From positions 1 through 64,000 of the forward strand of contig JAHBZN010000005.1 of the NCBI GenBank assembly GCA_019635415.1: a stretch of DNA of 64,000 nt. Reading direction: 5' to 3'. This DNA is from Ramlibacter sp. (lineage in GTDB: Bacteria; Pseudomonadota; Gammaproteobacteria; Burkholderiales; Burkholderiaceae_C). The notes under the pieces were generated by a model. That model was not told where the DNA came from and searched no databases. It worked only from the letters and a program-made list of their open reading frames with translations. A program made the translations under genes and the position numbers. Shown one piece after another: positions 1 to 9,600 of this stretch (its first letter is position 1; each line of letters begins with the position of its first letter).

Positions 1-3
1 GTC

Positions 4-318
4 ATGTCGACCAAGCAGAAAATCCGCATCCGCCTCAAGGCCTTCGACTACAAGCTGATCGACCAGTCCGCTGCTGAAATTGTTGACACTGCCAAGCGCA
101 CGGGCGCCATCGTCAAGGGACCGGTGCCCCTGCCGACCCGCATGAAGCGCTTCGACATCCTGCGCTCGCCGCACGTCAACAAGTCCAGCCGTGACCAGTT
201 CGAAATCCGCACCCATCAGCGTCTGATGGACATCGTTGACCCCACCGACAAGACTGTGGACGCGCTGATGAAGCTCGACCTGCCGGCTGGCGTGGACGTG
301 GAAATCAAGTTGCAGTAA
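4..318 (+). CDS. rpsJ: 30S ribosomal protein S10
   Basis: S10 is a small-subunit ribosomal protein that also serves as the antitermination factor NusE. The 104-residue product has the usual family length and ends with the typical VDVEIKLQ tail. It is the first gene of an S10-type operon. The window begins three bases before its ATG, so the promoter and ribosome binding site are not visible. Unlike the Escherichia coli operon, where rplC follows after a few tens of bases, here about 220 bases separate it from rplC, and that gap holds its own promoter and hairpin. Assignment rests on recognition of the full-length sequence and on the gene order that follows (L3, L4, L23, L2, S19, L22, S3, L16, L29, S17). 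Confidence 0.97.
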   Translation: MSTKQKIRIRLKAFDYKLIDQSAAEIVDTAKRTGAIVKGPVPLPTRMKRFDILRSPHVNKSSRDQFEIRTHQRLMDIVDPTDKTVDALMKLDLPAGVDVEIKLQ

Positions 319-357
319 GGGGATTCGCGGGGCTTCGGTCTCCGGATATCCGGAAAA

Positions 358-392
358 TAACGCGGGCTTGCTGAAAGGCAAGGTCCGCGTTA
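358..392. other. bipartite inverted repeat between rpsJ and rplC
   Basis: An outer 8-bp stem (TAACGCGG at 358-365 with CCGCGTTA at 385-392) encloses a second 5-bp stem (CTTGC at 367-371 with GCAAG at 378-382). It overlaps the spacer and -10 box of the promoter at 368-396. It is followed by TAATTT rather than a clean U run, so it is not a standard terminator. A separate perfect 14-bp palindrome (TCCGGATATCCGGA, 341-354) lies just upstream. It could be an attenuator, a processing site after rpsJ, or a protein-binding site. Confidence 0.5.
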
Positions 393-396
393 TAAT
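368..396 (+). promoter_or_regulatory. sigma-70-type promoter ahead of rplC
   Basis: TTGCTG at 368-373 and a perfect TATAAT at 391-396 are separated by 17 bases, a near-consensus sigma-70 promoter. Transcription would start near 403 and give a leader of about 135 nt before the rplC start codon. That leader contains the 12-bp palindrome CATGGGCCCATG at 465-476. The promoter would let rplC-rpsQ be transcribed apart from rpsJ. Confidence 0.6.
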
Positions 397-538
397 TTCA
401 GGCTTCGCCCGAAATGGGTGAGCTAACCGCTTGCTTGGCAGGCGGGTTTATCAACCTTCTTTCGCATGGGCCCATGGCTTTGGGCACTAAACGCTGGCGC
501 CAATTGAAGTGGCAGCGGTGAGAGTTTTGGAGAAACAA

Positions 539-1222
539 ATGAGTCTGAGCAGCTCCATGGGGTTGCTGGGCCGCAAGGTGGGCATGATGCGCCTGTTCAC
601 CGATGACGGGGACGCTGTTCCTGTCACGGTGGTGGATGTGTCCAACAACCGTGTGACCCAGGTCAAAACCCAAGAAAACGACGGCTATGTGGCCCTTCAG
701 GTCACGTTCGGTTCGCGCAAAGCTTCGCGTGTGACCAAGCCCGTTGCTGGCCACCTTGCCAAGGCGGGTGTCGAGGCCGGCGAAATCATCCAGGAATTCC
801 GTGTGACGGCAGATACCGCAGCCAAGTACGCTGCGGGCGCAACCGTGCCGGTGGCCGATCTCTTTGCGGTGGGCCAAAAGGTGGACGTGCAGGGCACGAC
901 CATCGGCAAGGGCTACGCCGGCACCATCAAGCGCCACCACATGGGGTCGCAGCGCGCGTCGCACGGTAACAGCCGTTCGCACAATGTGCCTGGCTCGATC
1001 GGCATGGCGCAGGATCCGGGTCGCGTGTTTCCGGGCAAGCGCATGACGGGTCACCTCGGTGATGACACGGTGACGACCCAGAACCTCGACGTGATCCGTA
1101 TCGACGAGGCTCGCCAGCTGTTGCTGATCAAGGGTGCGGTGCCGGGCTCCAAGGGGGGCTTCGTGACCGTGCGTCCCGCCATCAAGGCCAAGCCGCAAGC
1201 TGCTGACAAGGGAGCGAAGTAA
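539..1222 (+). CDS. rplC: 50S ribosomal protein L3
   Basis: L3 binds near the start of 23S rRNA domain VI and the peptidyl-transferase region and is an early assembly protein. The reading frame stays open upstream to 509. I take the ATG at 539 because GGAG sits about seven bases before it and the product then begins [17 protein letters not shown], as in related L3 proteins. The 227-residue length fits the family. The [13 protein letters not shown] and PGSIG segments around residues 137-160 are typical of bacterial L3. The stop overlaps the rplD start as TAATG, which implies translational coupling. Confidence 0.96.
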   Translation: MSLSSSMGLLGRKVGMMRLFTDDGDAVPVTVVDVSNNRVTQVKTQENDGYVALQVTFGSRKASRVTKPVAGHLAKAGVEAGEIIQEFRVTADTAAKYAAGATVPVADLFAVGQKVDVQGTTIGKGYAGTIKRHHMGSQRASHGNSRSHNVPGSIGMAQDPGRVFPGKRMTGHLGDDTVTTQNLDVIRIDEARQLLLIKGAVPGSKGGFVTVRPAIKAKPQAADKGAK

Positions 1223-1842
1223 TGCAACTCGAACTCCTGAACGAGCAAGGCCAGGCCGCGTCCAAGTTTGACGCGCCCGAGACCGTGTTCGGTCGCGAAT
1301 ACAACGAAGATCTGGTGCACCAGATCGTGGTGGCTTTCCAGGCCAATGCGCGCCAAGGCACGCGTGCCCAGAAGGACCGCGAGCAGGTCAAGCACTCGAC
1401 CAAGAAGCCTTTCAAGCAAAAGGGAACGGGCCGTGCCCGTGCCGGTATGACGTCCTCGCCGTTGTGGCGCGGAGGTGGCCGGATTTTCCCGAACATGCCT
1501 GACGAGAACTTCTCGCAGAAAATCAACAAGAAGATGTACCGCGCCGGCATGGCGTCCATCTTCTCCCAGCTGGCCCGTGAAGGCCGTCTGGCCGTGGTCG
1601 ATTCCCTCAAGGTGGACTCGCCCAAGACCAAGGTGCTGGCGGCTCGCTTCAAGGCCATGAACCTTGAGTCCGTGCTGGTCATCGCCGATGAGGTCGATGA
1701 GAACCTCTATCTCGCCTCGCGCAACCTGGTGAACGTGCTCGTCGTCGAACCGCGTTATGCCGACCCGCTGTCGCTGGTGCACTACAAGAAGGTGCTGGTC
1801 ACCAAGGGTGCCATTGACAAGCTGAAGGAGATGTTCGCATGA
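1222..1842 (+). CDS. rplD: 50S ribosomal protein L4
   Basis: L4 (206 residues) lines the nascent-peptide exit tunnel. In enterobacteria it is also the feedback repressor of the S10 operon. The extended tunnel loop is recognisable around residues 45-100, with [19 protein letters not shown] and the SPLWRGGG segment that follows. The start codon shares one base with the rplC stop (TAATG), and the 3' end overlaps rplW by four bases (ATGA), so translation is probably coupled through L3-L4-L23. Whether L4 autoregulation exists here is unknown. The structured leader before rplC would be the place to look. Confidence 0.96.
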   Translation: MQLELLNEQGQAASKFDAPETVFGREYNEDLVHQIVVAFQANARQGTRAQKDREQVKHSTKKPFKQKGTGRARAGMTSSPLWRGGGRIFPNMPDENFSQKINKKMYRAGMASIFSQLAREGRLAVVDSLKVDSPKTKVLAARFKAMNLESVLVIADEVDENLYLASRNLVNVLVVEPRYADPLSLVHYKKVLVTKGAIDKLKEMFA

Positions 1843-2174
1843 GCCGTGTGAACCCCACCCCCAACGAACGCAAGTTCGATGAAGGCCGTCTGATGCAGGT
1901 CTTGGTGGCGCCCATCGTGTCTGAAAAGGCCACGATGATCGCCGACAAGTCCAATGCTGTGACGTTCAAGGTGCTGCAGGATGCCACCAAGCCCGAAATC
2001 AAGGCCGCTGTGGAATTGATGTTCAAGGTCGAGGTCAAGGGCGTCTCTGTGGTCAATACCAAAGGCAAGACCAAGCGTTTTGGCAAGTCCACCGGTCGTC
2101 GCGACAATGTTCGCAAGGCCTATGTGCTGCTGAAGCCGGGTCAGGAGCTGAACCTCGCAGGGGAGGCCGCTTAA
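1839..2174 (+). CDS. rplW: 50S ribosomal protein L23
   Basis: L23 sits at the tunnel exit and docks trigger factor and the signal recognition particle. The 111-residue product carries the family core (APIVSEKAT near residues 25-33 and a [16 protein letters not shown]-like loop) after a roughly 20-residue N-terminal extension, slightly longer than the 98-100 residues common elsewhere. An internal Met-Gln-Val start (residue 18) would give a protein closer to E. coli L23. I keep the upstream ATG because it forms the four-base overlap with rplD. rplB follows after two bases. Confidence 0.94.
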   Translation: MSRVNPTPNERKFDEGRLMQVLVAPIVSEKATMIADKSNAVTFKVLQDATKPEIKAAVELMFKVEVKGVSVVNTKGKTKRFGKSTGRRDNVRKAYVLLKPGQELNLAGEAA

Positions 2175-2176
2175 TC

Positions 2177-3001
2177 ATGGCAGTCATCAAGATGAAACCC
2201 ACGTCACCCGGCCAACGCGCCGTGGTGAAGGTGTCGCGTGGTCACCTGTACAAGGGTGAGGGCTATGCGCCCCTGATGGAACCCCAGTTCCAGAAGTCCG
2301 GCCGCAACAACAACGGCCACATCACCACCCGCCACAAGGGCGGCGGCCACAAGCACCACTACCGCGTGGTCGACTTTGTGCGCAACAAGGACGGCATCCC
2401 CGCCAAGGTGGAGCGCATTGAATACGATCCGAACCGCACGGCGCACATCGCCCTGGTGTGCTATGCCGATGGTGAGCGTCGCTACATCATCGCTCCGCGT
2501 GGTCTGGAGGTCGGTGCCTCGCTGCTCTCCGGTTCCGAGGCGCCCATTCGTGCCGGCAACACGCTGCCGATCCGCAACATCCCGGTGGGCTCGACCATCC
2601 ACTGCATCGAGCTCAAGCCCGGTGCGGGTGCTCAGATCGCCCGTTCGGCGGGTACCTCGGCGACTCTGCTGGCCCGTGAAGGCACGTACGCCCAGGTCCG
2701 CATGCGCTCTGGTGAGGTCCGCAAGGTCCACATCGAGTGCCGCGCCACGATCGGCGAAGTGGCCAACGAGGAACACAGCCTGCGCCAGCTCGGCAAGGCC
2801 GGTGTGAAGCGCTGGATGGGCATTCGCCCGACCGTCCGCGGCGTGGTGATGAACCCGATCGACCACCCGCACGGTGGTGGCGAAGGCCGTACCGGCGAAG
2901 GCCGTCATGCCGTCGACCCCTGGGGCAATCTGACCAAGGGCTACCGCACCCGTAACAACAAGCGCACGCAGGTCATGATCGTGTCGCGTCGCAAGAAGTA
3001 A
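2177..3001 (+). CDS. rplB: 50S ribosomal protein L2
   Basis: L2 is needed for subunit association and peptidyl-transferase assembly. The 274-residue length is standard. It has the conserved N-terminal MKPTSPGQR segment, the RNA-binding core ([13 protein letters not shown] near residue 54) and the C-terminal [17 protein letters not shown] motif, whose His residue lies at the peptidyl-transferase centre. It starts two bases after rplW, with a GAGG-type site inside the end of that gene, and continues into rpsS after ten bases. Confidence 0.97.
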   Translation: MAVIKMKPTSPGQRAVVKVSRGHLYKGEGYAPLMEPQFQKSGRNNNGHITTRHKGGGHKHHYRVVDFVRNKDGIPAKVERIEYDPNRTAHIALVCYADGERRYIIAPRGLEVGASLLSGSEAPIRAGNTLPIRNIPVGSTIHCIELKPGAGAQIARSAGTSATLLAREGTYAQVRMRSGEVRKVHIECRATIGEVANEEHSLRQLGKAGVKRWMGIRPTVRGVVMNPIDHPHGGGEGRTGEGRHAVDPWGNLTKGYRTRNNKRTQVMIVSRRKK

Positions 3002-3011
3002 GGGATAGCCA

Positions 3012-3290
3012 ATGACTCGCTCTCTCAAAAAAGGTCCGTTCGTTGACCATCACCTCGTCGCCAAGGCCGACAAGGCCGTGACCACGAAGGACAAGAAGCC
3101 GATCAAGACCTGGTCGCGTCGCTCCATGATCCTGCCCGAGTTCATCGGTCTGACGATCGCCGTGCACAACGGCAAGCAGCACGTGCCGGTCTATATCACC
3201 GACCAGATGGTGGGCCACAAGCTGGGCGAATTTGCCCTGACGCGCACTTTCAAGGGTCACCCGGCGGACAAGAAAGTCCAGAAGAAGTAA
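3012..3290 (+). CDS. rpsS: 30S ribosomal protein S19
   Basis: S19 forms part of the head of the small subunit and contacts the A-site tRNA and S13. The 92-residue protein starts [15 protein letters not shown] and contains the family motifs KTWSRRSMI and [11 protein letters not shown], ending in a lysine-rich tail. Length and sequence are ordinary for betaproteobacteria. It sits in the expected slot between rplB and rplV, with an AAGGGA ribosome binding site inside the short gap after rplB. Confidence 0.97.
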   Translation: MTRSLKKGPFVDHHLVAKADKAVTTKDKKPIKTWSRRSMILPEFIGLTIAVHNGKQHVPVYITDQMVGHKLGEFALTRTFKGHPADKKVQKK

Positions 3291-3299
3291 GGAATGACC

Positions 3300-3629
3300 A
3301 TGGAAACACGTGCAGTCCTCAGGGGCGTCCGTCTGTCGGTCGACAAGGGCCGTCTGGTTGCCGACCTGATCCGCGGCAAGAAGGTTGATCAGGCGCTGAA
3401 TGTTCTGGAATTCACCCAGAAAAAGGCCGCGGTCATCATCAAGAAGGTGCTCGAGTCCGCCATCGCGAATGCCGAGCACAACGATGGAGCCGACATCGAC
3501 GAACTGAAGGTCAAGACCATCTACGTCGAGCAAGGCGCCACGCTCAAGCGCTTCACCGCGCGTGCCAAGGGGCGCGGCAACCGCATCAGCAAGCCCACGT
3601 GCCACGTGTACGTGACGGTTGGCAACTAA
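3300..3629 (+). CDS. rplV: 50S ribosomal protein L22
   Basis: L22 lines the exit tunnel with a long beta hairpin, visible as the basic segment near residues 80-95 ([16 protein letters not shown]). Two in-frame ATG codons exist, at 3294 and 3300. AAGGA at 3289-3293 is directly adjacent to the first and six bases from the second. The second also gives the MET-R-A-V-L-R-G start seen in L22 proteins, so I choose 3300 (109 residues). The gene ends 17 bases before rpsC. Confidence 0.95.
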   Translation: METRAVLRGVRLSVDKGRLVADLIRGKKVDQALNVLEFTQKKAAVIIKKVLESAIANAEHNDGADIDELKVKTIYVEQGATLKRFTARAKGRGNRISKPTCHVYVTVGN

Positions 3630-3646
3630 CAGGACCTGGAAGAACT

Positions 3647-4549
3647 ATGGGACAGAAAATCCATCCTACCGGTTTCCGCCTGTCGGTGAGCCGCAACTGG
3701 GCCAGCCGCTGGTACGCGAATAACCGCGACTTCGCCGGCATGCTGGCGGAAGACATCAAGGTGCGCGAGTACCTCAAGGGCAAGCTCAAGAACGCTGCAG
3801 TGTCGCGCGTGCTGATCGAGCGGCCCGCCAAGAGCGCCCGCATCACCATTTTCTCGGCTCGTCCGGGCGTGGTGATCGGCAAGAAGGGCGAAGACATCGA
3901 GGCCCTGAAGAAGGAACTCGGCAAGCGCCTGGGTGTGCCGGTCGCCGTGAACATCGAGGAAGTGCGCAAGCCTGAAATCGATGCACAGCTGATCGCTGAC
4001 AGCATCACCCAGCAGCTCGAAAAGCGCATCATGTTCCGCCGCGCCATGAAGCGCGCCATGCAGAACGCCATGCGCCTGGGCGCCCAGGGCATCAAGATCA
4101 TGTCGGCCGGCCGTCTGAACGGCATCGAAATTGCCCGCACCGAGTGGTATCGCGAAGGCCGTGTGCCGCTGCACACCCTGCGTGCCGACATCGACTATGG
4201 CTTCTCCGAAGCCAAGACCACCTACGGTGTCATCGGCGTCAAGGTCTGGGTCTACAAGGGCGACACGCTGGGCCGCAACGATGCTCCCGCAGTCGAGACG
4301 CCGCGTCCTGAAGAAGAGCGCCGTCCTCGTGGTCCCCGCCGTGATGGTCGCCCCGGCGACCGCCCCGCCGGTGATCGCCGTGGCCCGGCCACCCGCCGCC
4401 CCGCAGCTGGTGCGGGCAATGTGGCGCCGGCCGACGGCAGCGACAAGCCCGCAGAAGCAACGACAGGTGCCGACGCACCGAAAACTACCGTTAAGCGCGT
4501 TCGCAAGGTCGCCGCGCCTGCCACCCCGGCAGACGGTAAAGGAGAATAA
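3647..4549 (+). CDS. rpsC: 30S ribosomal protein S3 with long basic C-terminal tail
   Basis: S3 forms the mRNA entry tunnel and contributes to ribosomal helicase activity. The N-terminal KH domain is clear ([11 protein letters not shown] near residue 75), followed by the S3 C-terminal domain ([14 protein letters not shown]). I choose the ATG at 3647 ([14 protein letters not shown]), the conserved S3 start, although the frame is open further upstream. The product is about 300 residues. E. coli S3 has 233, so the last 75-80 residues are a low-complexity extension rich in Arg, Pro, Gly and Ala (from about residue 222). Such tails occur in related betaproteobacteria. I see no domain in it. Confidence 0.96.
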   Translation: MGQKIHPTGFRLSVSRNWASRWYANNRDFAGMLAEDIKVREYLKGKLKNAAVSRVLIERPAKSARITIFSARPGVVIGKKGEDIEALKKELGKRLGVPVAVNIEEVRKPEIDAQLIADSITQQLEKRIMFRRAMKRAMQNAMRLGAQGIKIMSAGRLNGIEIARTEWYREGRVPLHTLRADIDYGFSEAKTTYGVIGVKVWVYKGDTLGRNDAPAVETPRPEEERRPRGPRRDGRPGDRPAGDRRGPATRRPAAGAGNVAPADGSDKPAEATTGADAPKTTVKRVRKVAAPATPADGKGE

Positions 4550-4551
4550 AC

Positions 4552-4968
4552 ATGCTGCAACCTTCCCGCCGCAAGTACCGCAAGGAGCAGAAAGGCCGCA
4601 ATACCGGCGTTGCCACGCGTGGCAACTCGGTGGCCTTCGGCGACTTCGGTCTCAAGTGCACCGACCGTGGCCGTTTGACGGCTCGCCAGATCGAAGCCGC
4701 ACGCCGTGCGATTTCCCGTCACGTGAAGCGTGGCGGCCGCATCTGGATCCGTGTCTTTCCCGACAAGCCGATTTCCCACAAGCCCGCTGAAGTGCGTATG
4801 GGTAACGGCAAGGGCAACCCCGAGTACTACGTGGCTGAAATCCAGCCGGGCAAGGTGGTGTTCGAGATCGTCGGCGTGCCCGAGGAACTCGCTCGCGAAG
4901 CCTTCCGCCTTGCGGCCGCCAAGCTGCCGCTGCGTACCACGTTTGTCAGCCGCATGATCGGCGCTTGA
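4552..4968 (+). CDS. rplP: 50S ribosomal protein L16
   Basis: L16 shapes the A-site tRNA binding region and is essential for late 50S maturation. The 138-residue product has the usual length and the motifs [15 protein letters not shown] (residues 31-35) and [17 protein letters not shown]. It begins two bases after the rpsC stop, with AAAGGAG as a good ribosome binding site. rpmC follows after 16 bases. Confidence 0.97.
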   Translation: MLQPSRRKYRKEQKGRNTGVATRGNSVAFGDFGLKCTDRGRLTARQIEAARRAISRHVKRGGRIWIRVFPDKPISHKPAEVRMGNGKGNPEYYVAEIQPGKVVFEIVGVPEELAREAFRLAAAKLPLRTTFVSRMIGA

Positions 4969-4984
4969 TTCAGGAGAACGAAGA

Positions 4985-5185
4985 ATGAAAGCTGCTGAAC
5001 TGCGTCAGAAAGACATTGCCGGCCTGCAAGCCGAGGTCAAGGAGCTGCAAAAGGCCCATTTCGGCCTGCGCATGCAGAAGGCCACGCAACAACTGAACAA
5101 CACCGCCACGTTGCGTATCACGCGTCGCGACATTGCACGCGCCAAGACCATTCTTGCTGAGAAGCAAGCCGCCAGTAAGGAGTGA
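4985..5185 (+). CDS. rpmC: 50S ribosomal protein L29
   Basis: L29 is a small helical protein near the tunnel exit. The 66-residue protein begins [15 protein letters not shown] and has the family motif [12 protein letters not shown] followed by [11 protein letters not shown]. Length and position between L16 and S17 are standard. AGGAGAA precedes the start codon. Its TGA stop lies three bases before the chosen rpsQ ATG. Confidence 0.96.
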   Translation: MKAAELRQKDIAGLQAEVKELQKAHFGLRMQKATQQLNNTATLRITRRDIARAKTILAEKQAASKE

Positions 5186-5187
5186 CC

Positions 5188-5457
5188 ATGACGGAAGCCA
5201 AAACATCCCTCAAGCGCACCTTGATCGGCAAGGTCGTCAGCGACAAGCGCGCCAAGACCGTGACGGTGCTGATCGAGCGCCGCGTGAAGCACGAGCTGTA
5301 CGGCAAGATCGTTGCCAAGACGAGCAAGTACCACGCCCACGACGAAAAGGGCGAGTTCCACATGGGTGACATGATCGAGATCACGGAAAGCCGTCCGATC
5401 TCGAAGACCAAGAACTGGATCGCCACCCGCCTGGTACAGAAGGCCGTGATCGTCTGA
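5188..5457 (+). CDS. rpsQ: 30S ribosomal protein S17
   Basis: S17 is an OB-fold primary 16S rRNA-binding protein. The product (89 residues from the ATG at 5188) carries [20 protein letters not shown] and the Y-x-K-Y-H-A-H-D motif of the family. A GTG at 5182 is also in frame, but AAGGAG at 5177-5182 is placed correctly for the ATG, so I use it. This is the last gene of the cluster. The genes that follow it in many bacteria (rplN, rplX, rplE and so on) are absent here. Confidence 0.96.
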   Translation: MTEAKTSLKRTLIGKVVSDKRAKTVTVLIERRVKHELYGKIVAKTSKYHAHDEKGEFHMGDMIEITESRPISKTKNWIATRLVQKAVIV

Positions 5458-5489
5458 TCTGTACCCGACTCGCTGCAAGCTACAAGGAA

Positions 5490-5516
5490 ACGGCCCACAA
5501 TGTGGGTCGTTTTTTT
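5490..5516 (+). terminator. intrinsic terminator of the S10 operon
   Basis: An 8-9-bp stem (ACGGCCCAC at 5490-5498 with GTGGGTCGT at 5502-5510, one G-U pair) with a three-base loop is followed by seven T residues. It lies 33 bases after rpsQ and just before the peroxiredoxin ribosome binding site, so it closes the ribosomal operon. Confidence 0.85.
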
Positions 5517-5533
5517 GTTTTTAGGAGCTCGAA

Positions 5534-6040
5534 ATGATCAAGGTCGGAGACACCCTACCCGCAACCACGCTGATGGAGTACTCGGAAGTCGAAGGCGAGG
5601 GTTGCAGCATCGGCCCGAATCCCGTGGACGTGGCCAAGTCGGTGGCGGGCAAGACGATTGCGCTGTTCGCCCTGCCCGGGGCCTTCACGCCGACCTGCTC
5701 AGCCAAGCATGTTCCGGGCTATGTCGAGAAGGCCGCCGAATTCAAGGACGCCGGTGTGGATGAAATCTGGTGCGTCAGCGTGAATGATGCCTTTGTCATG
5801 GGCGCCTGGGCCAGGGACCAGCAGACCGGCGGCAAGGTTCGCATGCTGGGTGATGGCAGCGCCGATTTTGCCAAGGCGACGGGCCTGACGCTGGACCTGA
5901 CCGGTCGCGGCATGGGGGTGCGGAGCAACCGCTATTCCATGCTGGTCAAGGACGGCAAGGTGGTTTCGCTGAATGTCGAAGCCCCGGGCAAGTTCGAGGT
6001 CAGTGACGCGCAGACACTGCTGGCGCAAGCTCGCGGCTGA
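5534..6040 (+). CDS. peroxiredoxin, Prx5 (type II) family
   Basis: A thiol peroxidase that reduces hydrogen peroxide and organic hydroperoxides, usually with glutaredoxin or thioredoxin as partner. The 168-residue cytosolic protein has the diagnostic ALPGAFTPTCS motif with the peroxidatic Cys at 55. A second Cys at 80 (DEIWCVSVND) is the usual candidate resolving residue. VRSNRYSMLVKDGKV near the C-terminus is typical of the family. GGAG precedes the start. The gene stands alone after the ribosomal terminator and ends six bases before a copy of the 48-bp dispersed element. Confidence 0.93.
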   Translation: MIKVGDTLPATTLMEYSEVEGEGCSIGPNPVDVAKSVAGKTIALFALPGAFTPTCSAKHVPGYVEKAAEFKDAGVDEIWCVSVNDAFVMGAWARDQQTGGKVRMLGDGSADFAKATGLTLDLTGRGMGVRSNRYSMLVKDGKVVSLNVEAPGKFEVSDAQTLLAQARG

Positions 6041-6046
6041 AGGATT

Positions 6047-6094
6047 GCTACATCTTTTGTAGCGTAAGGTGCCCGAACGACGGGGGCTACAGCC
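6047..6094 (+). repeat. 48-bp dispersed element, copy A
   Basis: The left arm GCTACATCTTTTGTAGC (17 b) is followed by 20 bases and then GGGCTACAGCC. It fills the space between the convergent peroxiredoxin and acetyltransferase genes. The left arm alone forms a 6-bp hairpin (GCTACA/TGTAGC), and its right half can instead pair with GCTACA of the terminal motif. Confidence 0.8.
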
Positions 6095-6103
6095 TCAAAC
6101 CAC

Positions 6104-6607
6104 TCAAATCGTGGCCTTGAGGTAGTGGGCCCCCGGAATCGGGTTGTGATAGTAGGGCGGGATGTCGTGGAATCCCAAATCGACATACAGCGCGCGCGCG
6201 GCTTCCATGTCGTCCAGCGTGTCCAGCAGCACGCTCTCATAACCCGCCCGGCGCGCGGCATCGAGGGTGGCCTCGGCGAGCAGGCGTCCCAAGCCAAAAC
6301 CGCGGAACGCCTTGCGCACATAGAGACGCTTCATTTCGGCGGCGTTGGGGTAATCCACGCTGTCCAGCGGGCGCAGGGCGCAACACCCCGCCACTTCATT
6401 CTCGACCAGGGCCAGCATCAGGGAACCACGGGGTTCCGCATAGTCACCGGGCAGGCTCGCCAGTTCGTCGTCGAACGACTGGAAGCACAGGTCAACGCCC
6501 AGCCCTTCGGCGTACTCGCGGAAAATCTCGCGTGTCGCGGCCATGTCCGCTTCCGCCATGGGCGTGACGAGCTGAATCTGCGGGATGTCCAACGGGGTTA
6601 GAAGCAA
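6104..6607 (-). CDS. GNAT-family N-acetyltransferase
   Basis: A predicted acetyl-CoA-dependent N-acyltransferase of unknown substrate. The GNAT core is visible: the acetyl-CoA loop Q/R-x-x-G-x-G/A appears as VRKAFRGFGLGRLL around residues 97-110, preceded by the KRLYV strand and followed by YESVLLDTL and a LGF motif. The start is uncertain. The longest version begins with TTG at 6607 and includes the IQLVTPM strand expected at the N-terminus. An ATG at 6559 would remove it. No strong ribosome binding site marks either. It converges on the peroxiredoxin gene, with repeat copy A between them. Confidence 0.85.
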   Translation of the reverse strand: MLLTPLDIPQIQLVTPMAEADMAATREIFREYAEGLGVDLCFQSFDDELASLPGDYAEPRGSLMLALVENEVAGCCALRPLDSVDYPNAAEMKRLYVRKAFRGFGLGRLLAEATLDAARRAGYESVLLDTLDDMEAARALYVDLGFHDIPPYYHNPIPGAHYLKATI

Positions 6608-6671
6608 TTGTGAAAATGCAGTTTAGCCGCTTTTGACGCCTGACCTCAAGCGCCAGGCGCACGCAGGCCCG

Positions 6672-9600
6672 CTACGAGCCTGTGGCCGTGACGCTGCAGG
6701 TGACGAGAAACACCATGGTCGAGCTGGCGGGGAATGTCGGTAGCGTCAGGCCCGTGCCCTGCAGCCCGGCAATCGTGGGCGAGCCTGGACAGATCGCTCC
6801 GCCGCTTGCCGAGCAGCTCACTCCCGAACAACTCAGGCCGGCTGCGGCCGGATCGGTCAGCACGGTCCCATCCGCCGAATTGGGGCCGTTGTTCGTGATG
6901 GTGATGCCGTAAACCGTGGCTGATCCAGACACCACGGTGGACAGGGTGTTGGTCTTGGTCACCGTGATGACGGTGCTCACCGGAATGGTCACCGTGGCCT
7001 GGGCCGTGTTGTTGCTTGAGACGGGATCGATCACCCCTGCAGGGGGCGTCACGGTGGCCACGTTGACCTGCTCGCCCACGCCGCCGGCAATGGCCCGCAG
7101 CGTGAACGTGATGCTGCTGGAGGGTGGCAGCGTCATCGTGGCGTTGGCCTGCGAAGACACGGTGGCCCGCGCCGTGACCGTGGCCGACGCGCCACTGGTG
7201 GTCACGGCCGTGATGGTCATGCCGGCCAGCCCCGATGGCAGGGTGTCATTGAAGGTGGCGGCGGTCGCCGTGTTGGGTCCGAGGTTGCGCACGGTGACCG
7301 TGAACACGGTGGTCTGATCGGGCAGGATGACGGTGGGGGAGGCCGATTTCGTGATGCTCAGGTCGGCCTGCGGCCCGATATAGACAGCGGCCGTGCCGCT
7401 GTTGTTGCTCGGATCGGTGTCGGTGGTCCCGCTGGGCGGGGCGATGGTGGTGGTGTTGACCACACTGCCGATGGCCCCCGCCACGGCCCTGAGCACCACG
7501 GTCAGCGTGCTGCCCACGGGCAGCGTTGCCGTGCCGTTGAATGTGCTGCCCGCGACCGTGCGGCTGGTCAGTGTGCTGCTGCCCGCCACCGACGCGGACA
7601 CGAAGGTCAGCGTGCCCAGGCCGGAGGGCAGCGTGTCGGTGATCCGGGCCCCCGTGACCGCGCTGGGCCCGTTGTTGGCAAACGTCAATGTGAAGGTGGT
7701 GGTCTGACCCACCACGAGCGATGGTGTGTTGGCCACCTTGGTGGCCGACAGGTCGGCGCTGGGGCCGATCACCACGGTGGCGGTGGCGCTGTTGTTGCCC
7801 AGGTTGGTGTCGCTGGCGTTGGCGGGCGCGCTGACGGAGCCGGTATTCACCGGTGCCCCGTTGGCCGTTGCCACTGCCCGCAGCACGATGGTCAGCGTCT
7901 GGTTGACGGGGAGGGTGACCGTCCCGGTGAAAGTGCTGCCGCTGATGGCGCTGCTGGTCAGTGTGGTGGCACCGCTGGACCCGCTGGCAGTGACCAGCGC
8001 GAGCGAGCCCAGTCCTGCGGGCAGGGCGTCCACCACGGTGGCGGCGGTGGCCTGTTGTGGCCCCGAGTTGCCCAGGGTCAGCGTGAAATTGGTGGTCTGG
8101 CCGATCGACAGTGTGGTGGTACTCGCCTGCTTGCTGACGGACAGATCGGTCAGCGGCAGGCACTTGTAGCCCGAGTTGCTGACGGGATCGGCTGCTTCCG
8201 AGATGAGGACGTTGACGCCGGTGTTGCCGGGCAGGGCCCCGTGGTCCGCCCCTCCCGGCGGGCTGTCAGAGGTGTTGGTGATGCCGTTGGCACCGCCTGT
8301 CACGTCCACGGAAGCCGCGCCGGTCCTCACCACCACACCGCCGCCGCCGCCGCCGCCGCCGCTGTGCGCTCCCCCGGTGCCAGTCAGCCAGGCGTCTCCG
8401 CCCTGCCCCCCGCTGGCACTGACGACCAGCGAGCCGCCGGTCCAGTTGGGCGACACCACAATCACGCTGCCACCCGCCGCGCCGGCGCCCGCGGCATCGT
8501 TCAGCGGGTTGGTGTTGGCGCTTCCGCCGCGCACGTCGATGGTGCCACCGCCCGTCAATGCGCCGGCGCGCAGGAGCACGATGCCGCCGCCGGTGGCGCC
8601 GCTCATCTCCCGGGTGTTGTTGGAGTTGCCGTTCTGGTCGCCGGCACCGCCGCCGCCGCCCATCACCACGCGCGAAATGCCGGCGCCGCCAAAGCTGCCG
8701 CCGCCAAAGGCCGCCAGATGCTGTCCGGTGACGGCCTCGATGTTGGAGTAGTCGCTGGCGACGCCCGCCCAGCCCGCCGAACGCCAGCCGAAGCCGCCGC
8801 GGCCGCCGGCCCCGCCGTTGGCCCCGCCGCCACCGCCGCCGTTGTGATACACGTTGTTGTAGTACTGGCCGCCGCCGCCTGCGTTGCCCGGCGCACCGCG
8901 CGCATAGTCGAAATCCGCCGTGGTGCCCGTGCCCGGGTAGCCGATGTAGGCGGTGCCGGTGTTGTCCACCACCGTGCCCGTGGTGTCGACGCGGTCGAAG
9001 GGTGAACCATCGGTGAAGGTCCATCGCGGCGTGCCGGCGATGCCTTCGCCCTTGGACGCGTGCGACTGGCTTGCGGCGTTCGGGTCGCGCGAGCGGAACG
9101 GGTTATTGCCGTCGGTGTTGCTCGCCCGCCCGCCACCGCCACGGAAGCCGCGTGCCGACATGTCGATCGTCTGGCCATTGAAATCCATCGTCTTGGCCAC
9201 GTCGAGCGCCAGGACACCTCCGTTGGTGCCATTCCACGCCAGTCCTGTGAGGCTGCCGCCGAGCGTCAGGTTGCCGTATTGCGGCACGCGCACCACCTGG
9301 AAGCTGCGGCGCGGCGTGGTGCTCGTCGGGTTGGCCTGCACATAGGTGTACTGAAGCGGGGCCCCGGCAACGAAACTGGTGCCCGAGGTGCCGGGCCCGG
9401 CCGGAACGTACTCGTACTGGCCCACCCGGCAGGTGCCCGACGTTTCGAGATAACCCTGGGCCGGCCGGCCTGGGGCGCCGTCGCCATAGCTGTCGCTCTC
9501 GGTGCGGTCCATATCCACGCACTGCATCTGGATGAGCAATGCCAGGTCTCCCGCGGACCATGTGGCCGATCCACGGCCGCCGCTGAGGGTGATGGTGGGC

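Noticed and set aside
8310-8370. Runs of CCG triplets as a tandem repeat element
   Set aside because: They encode polyglycine in the DUF11 protein on the other strand and are explained by coding.
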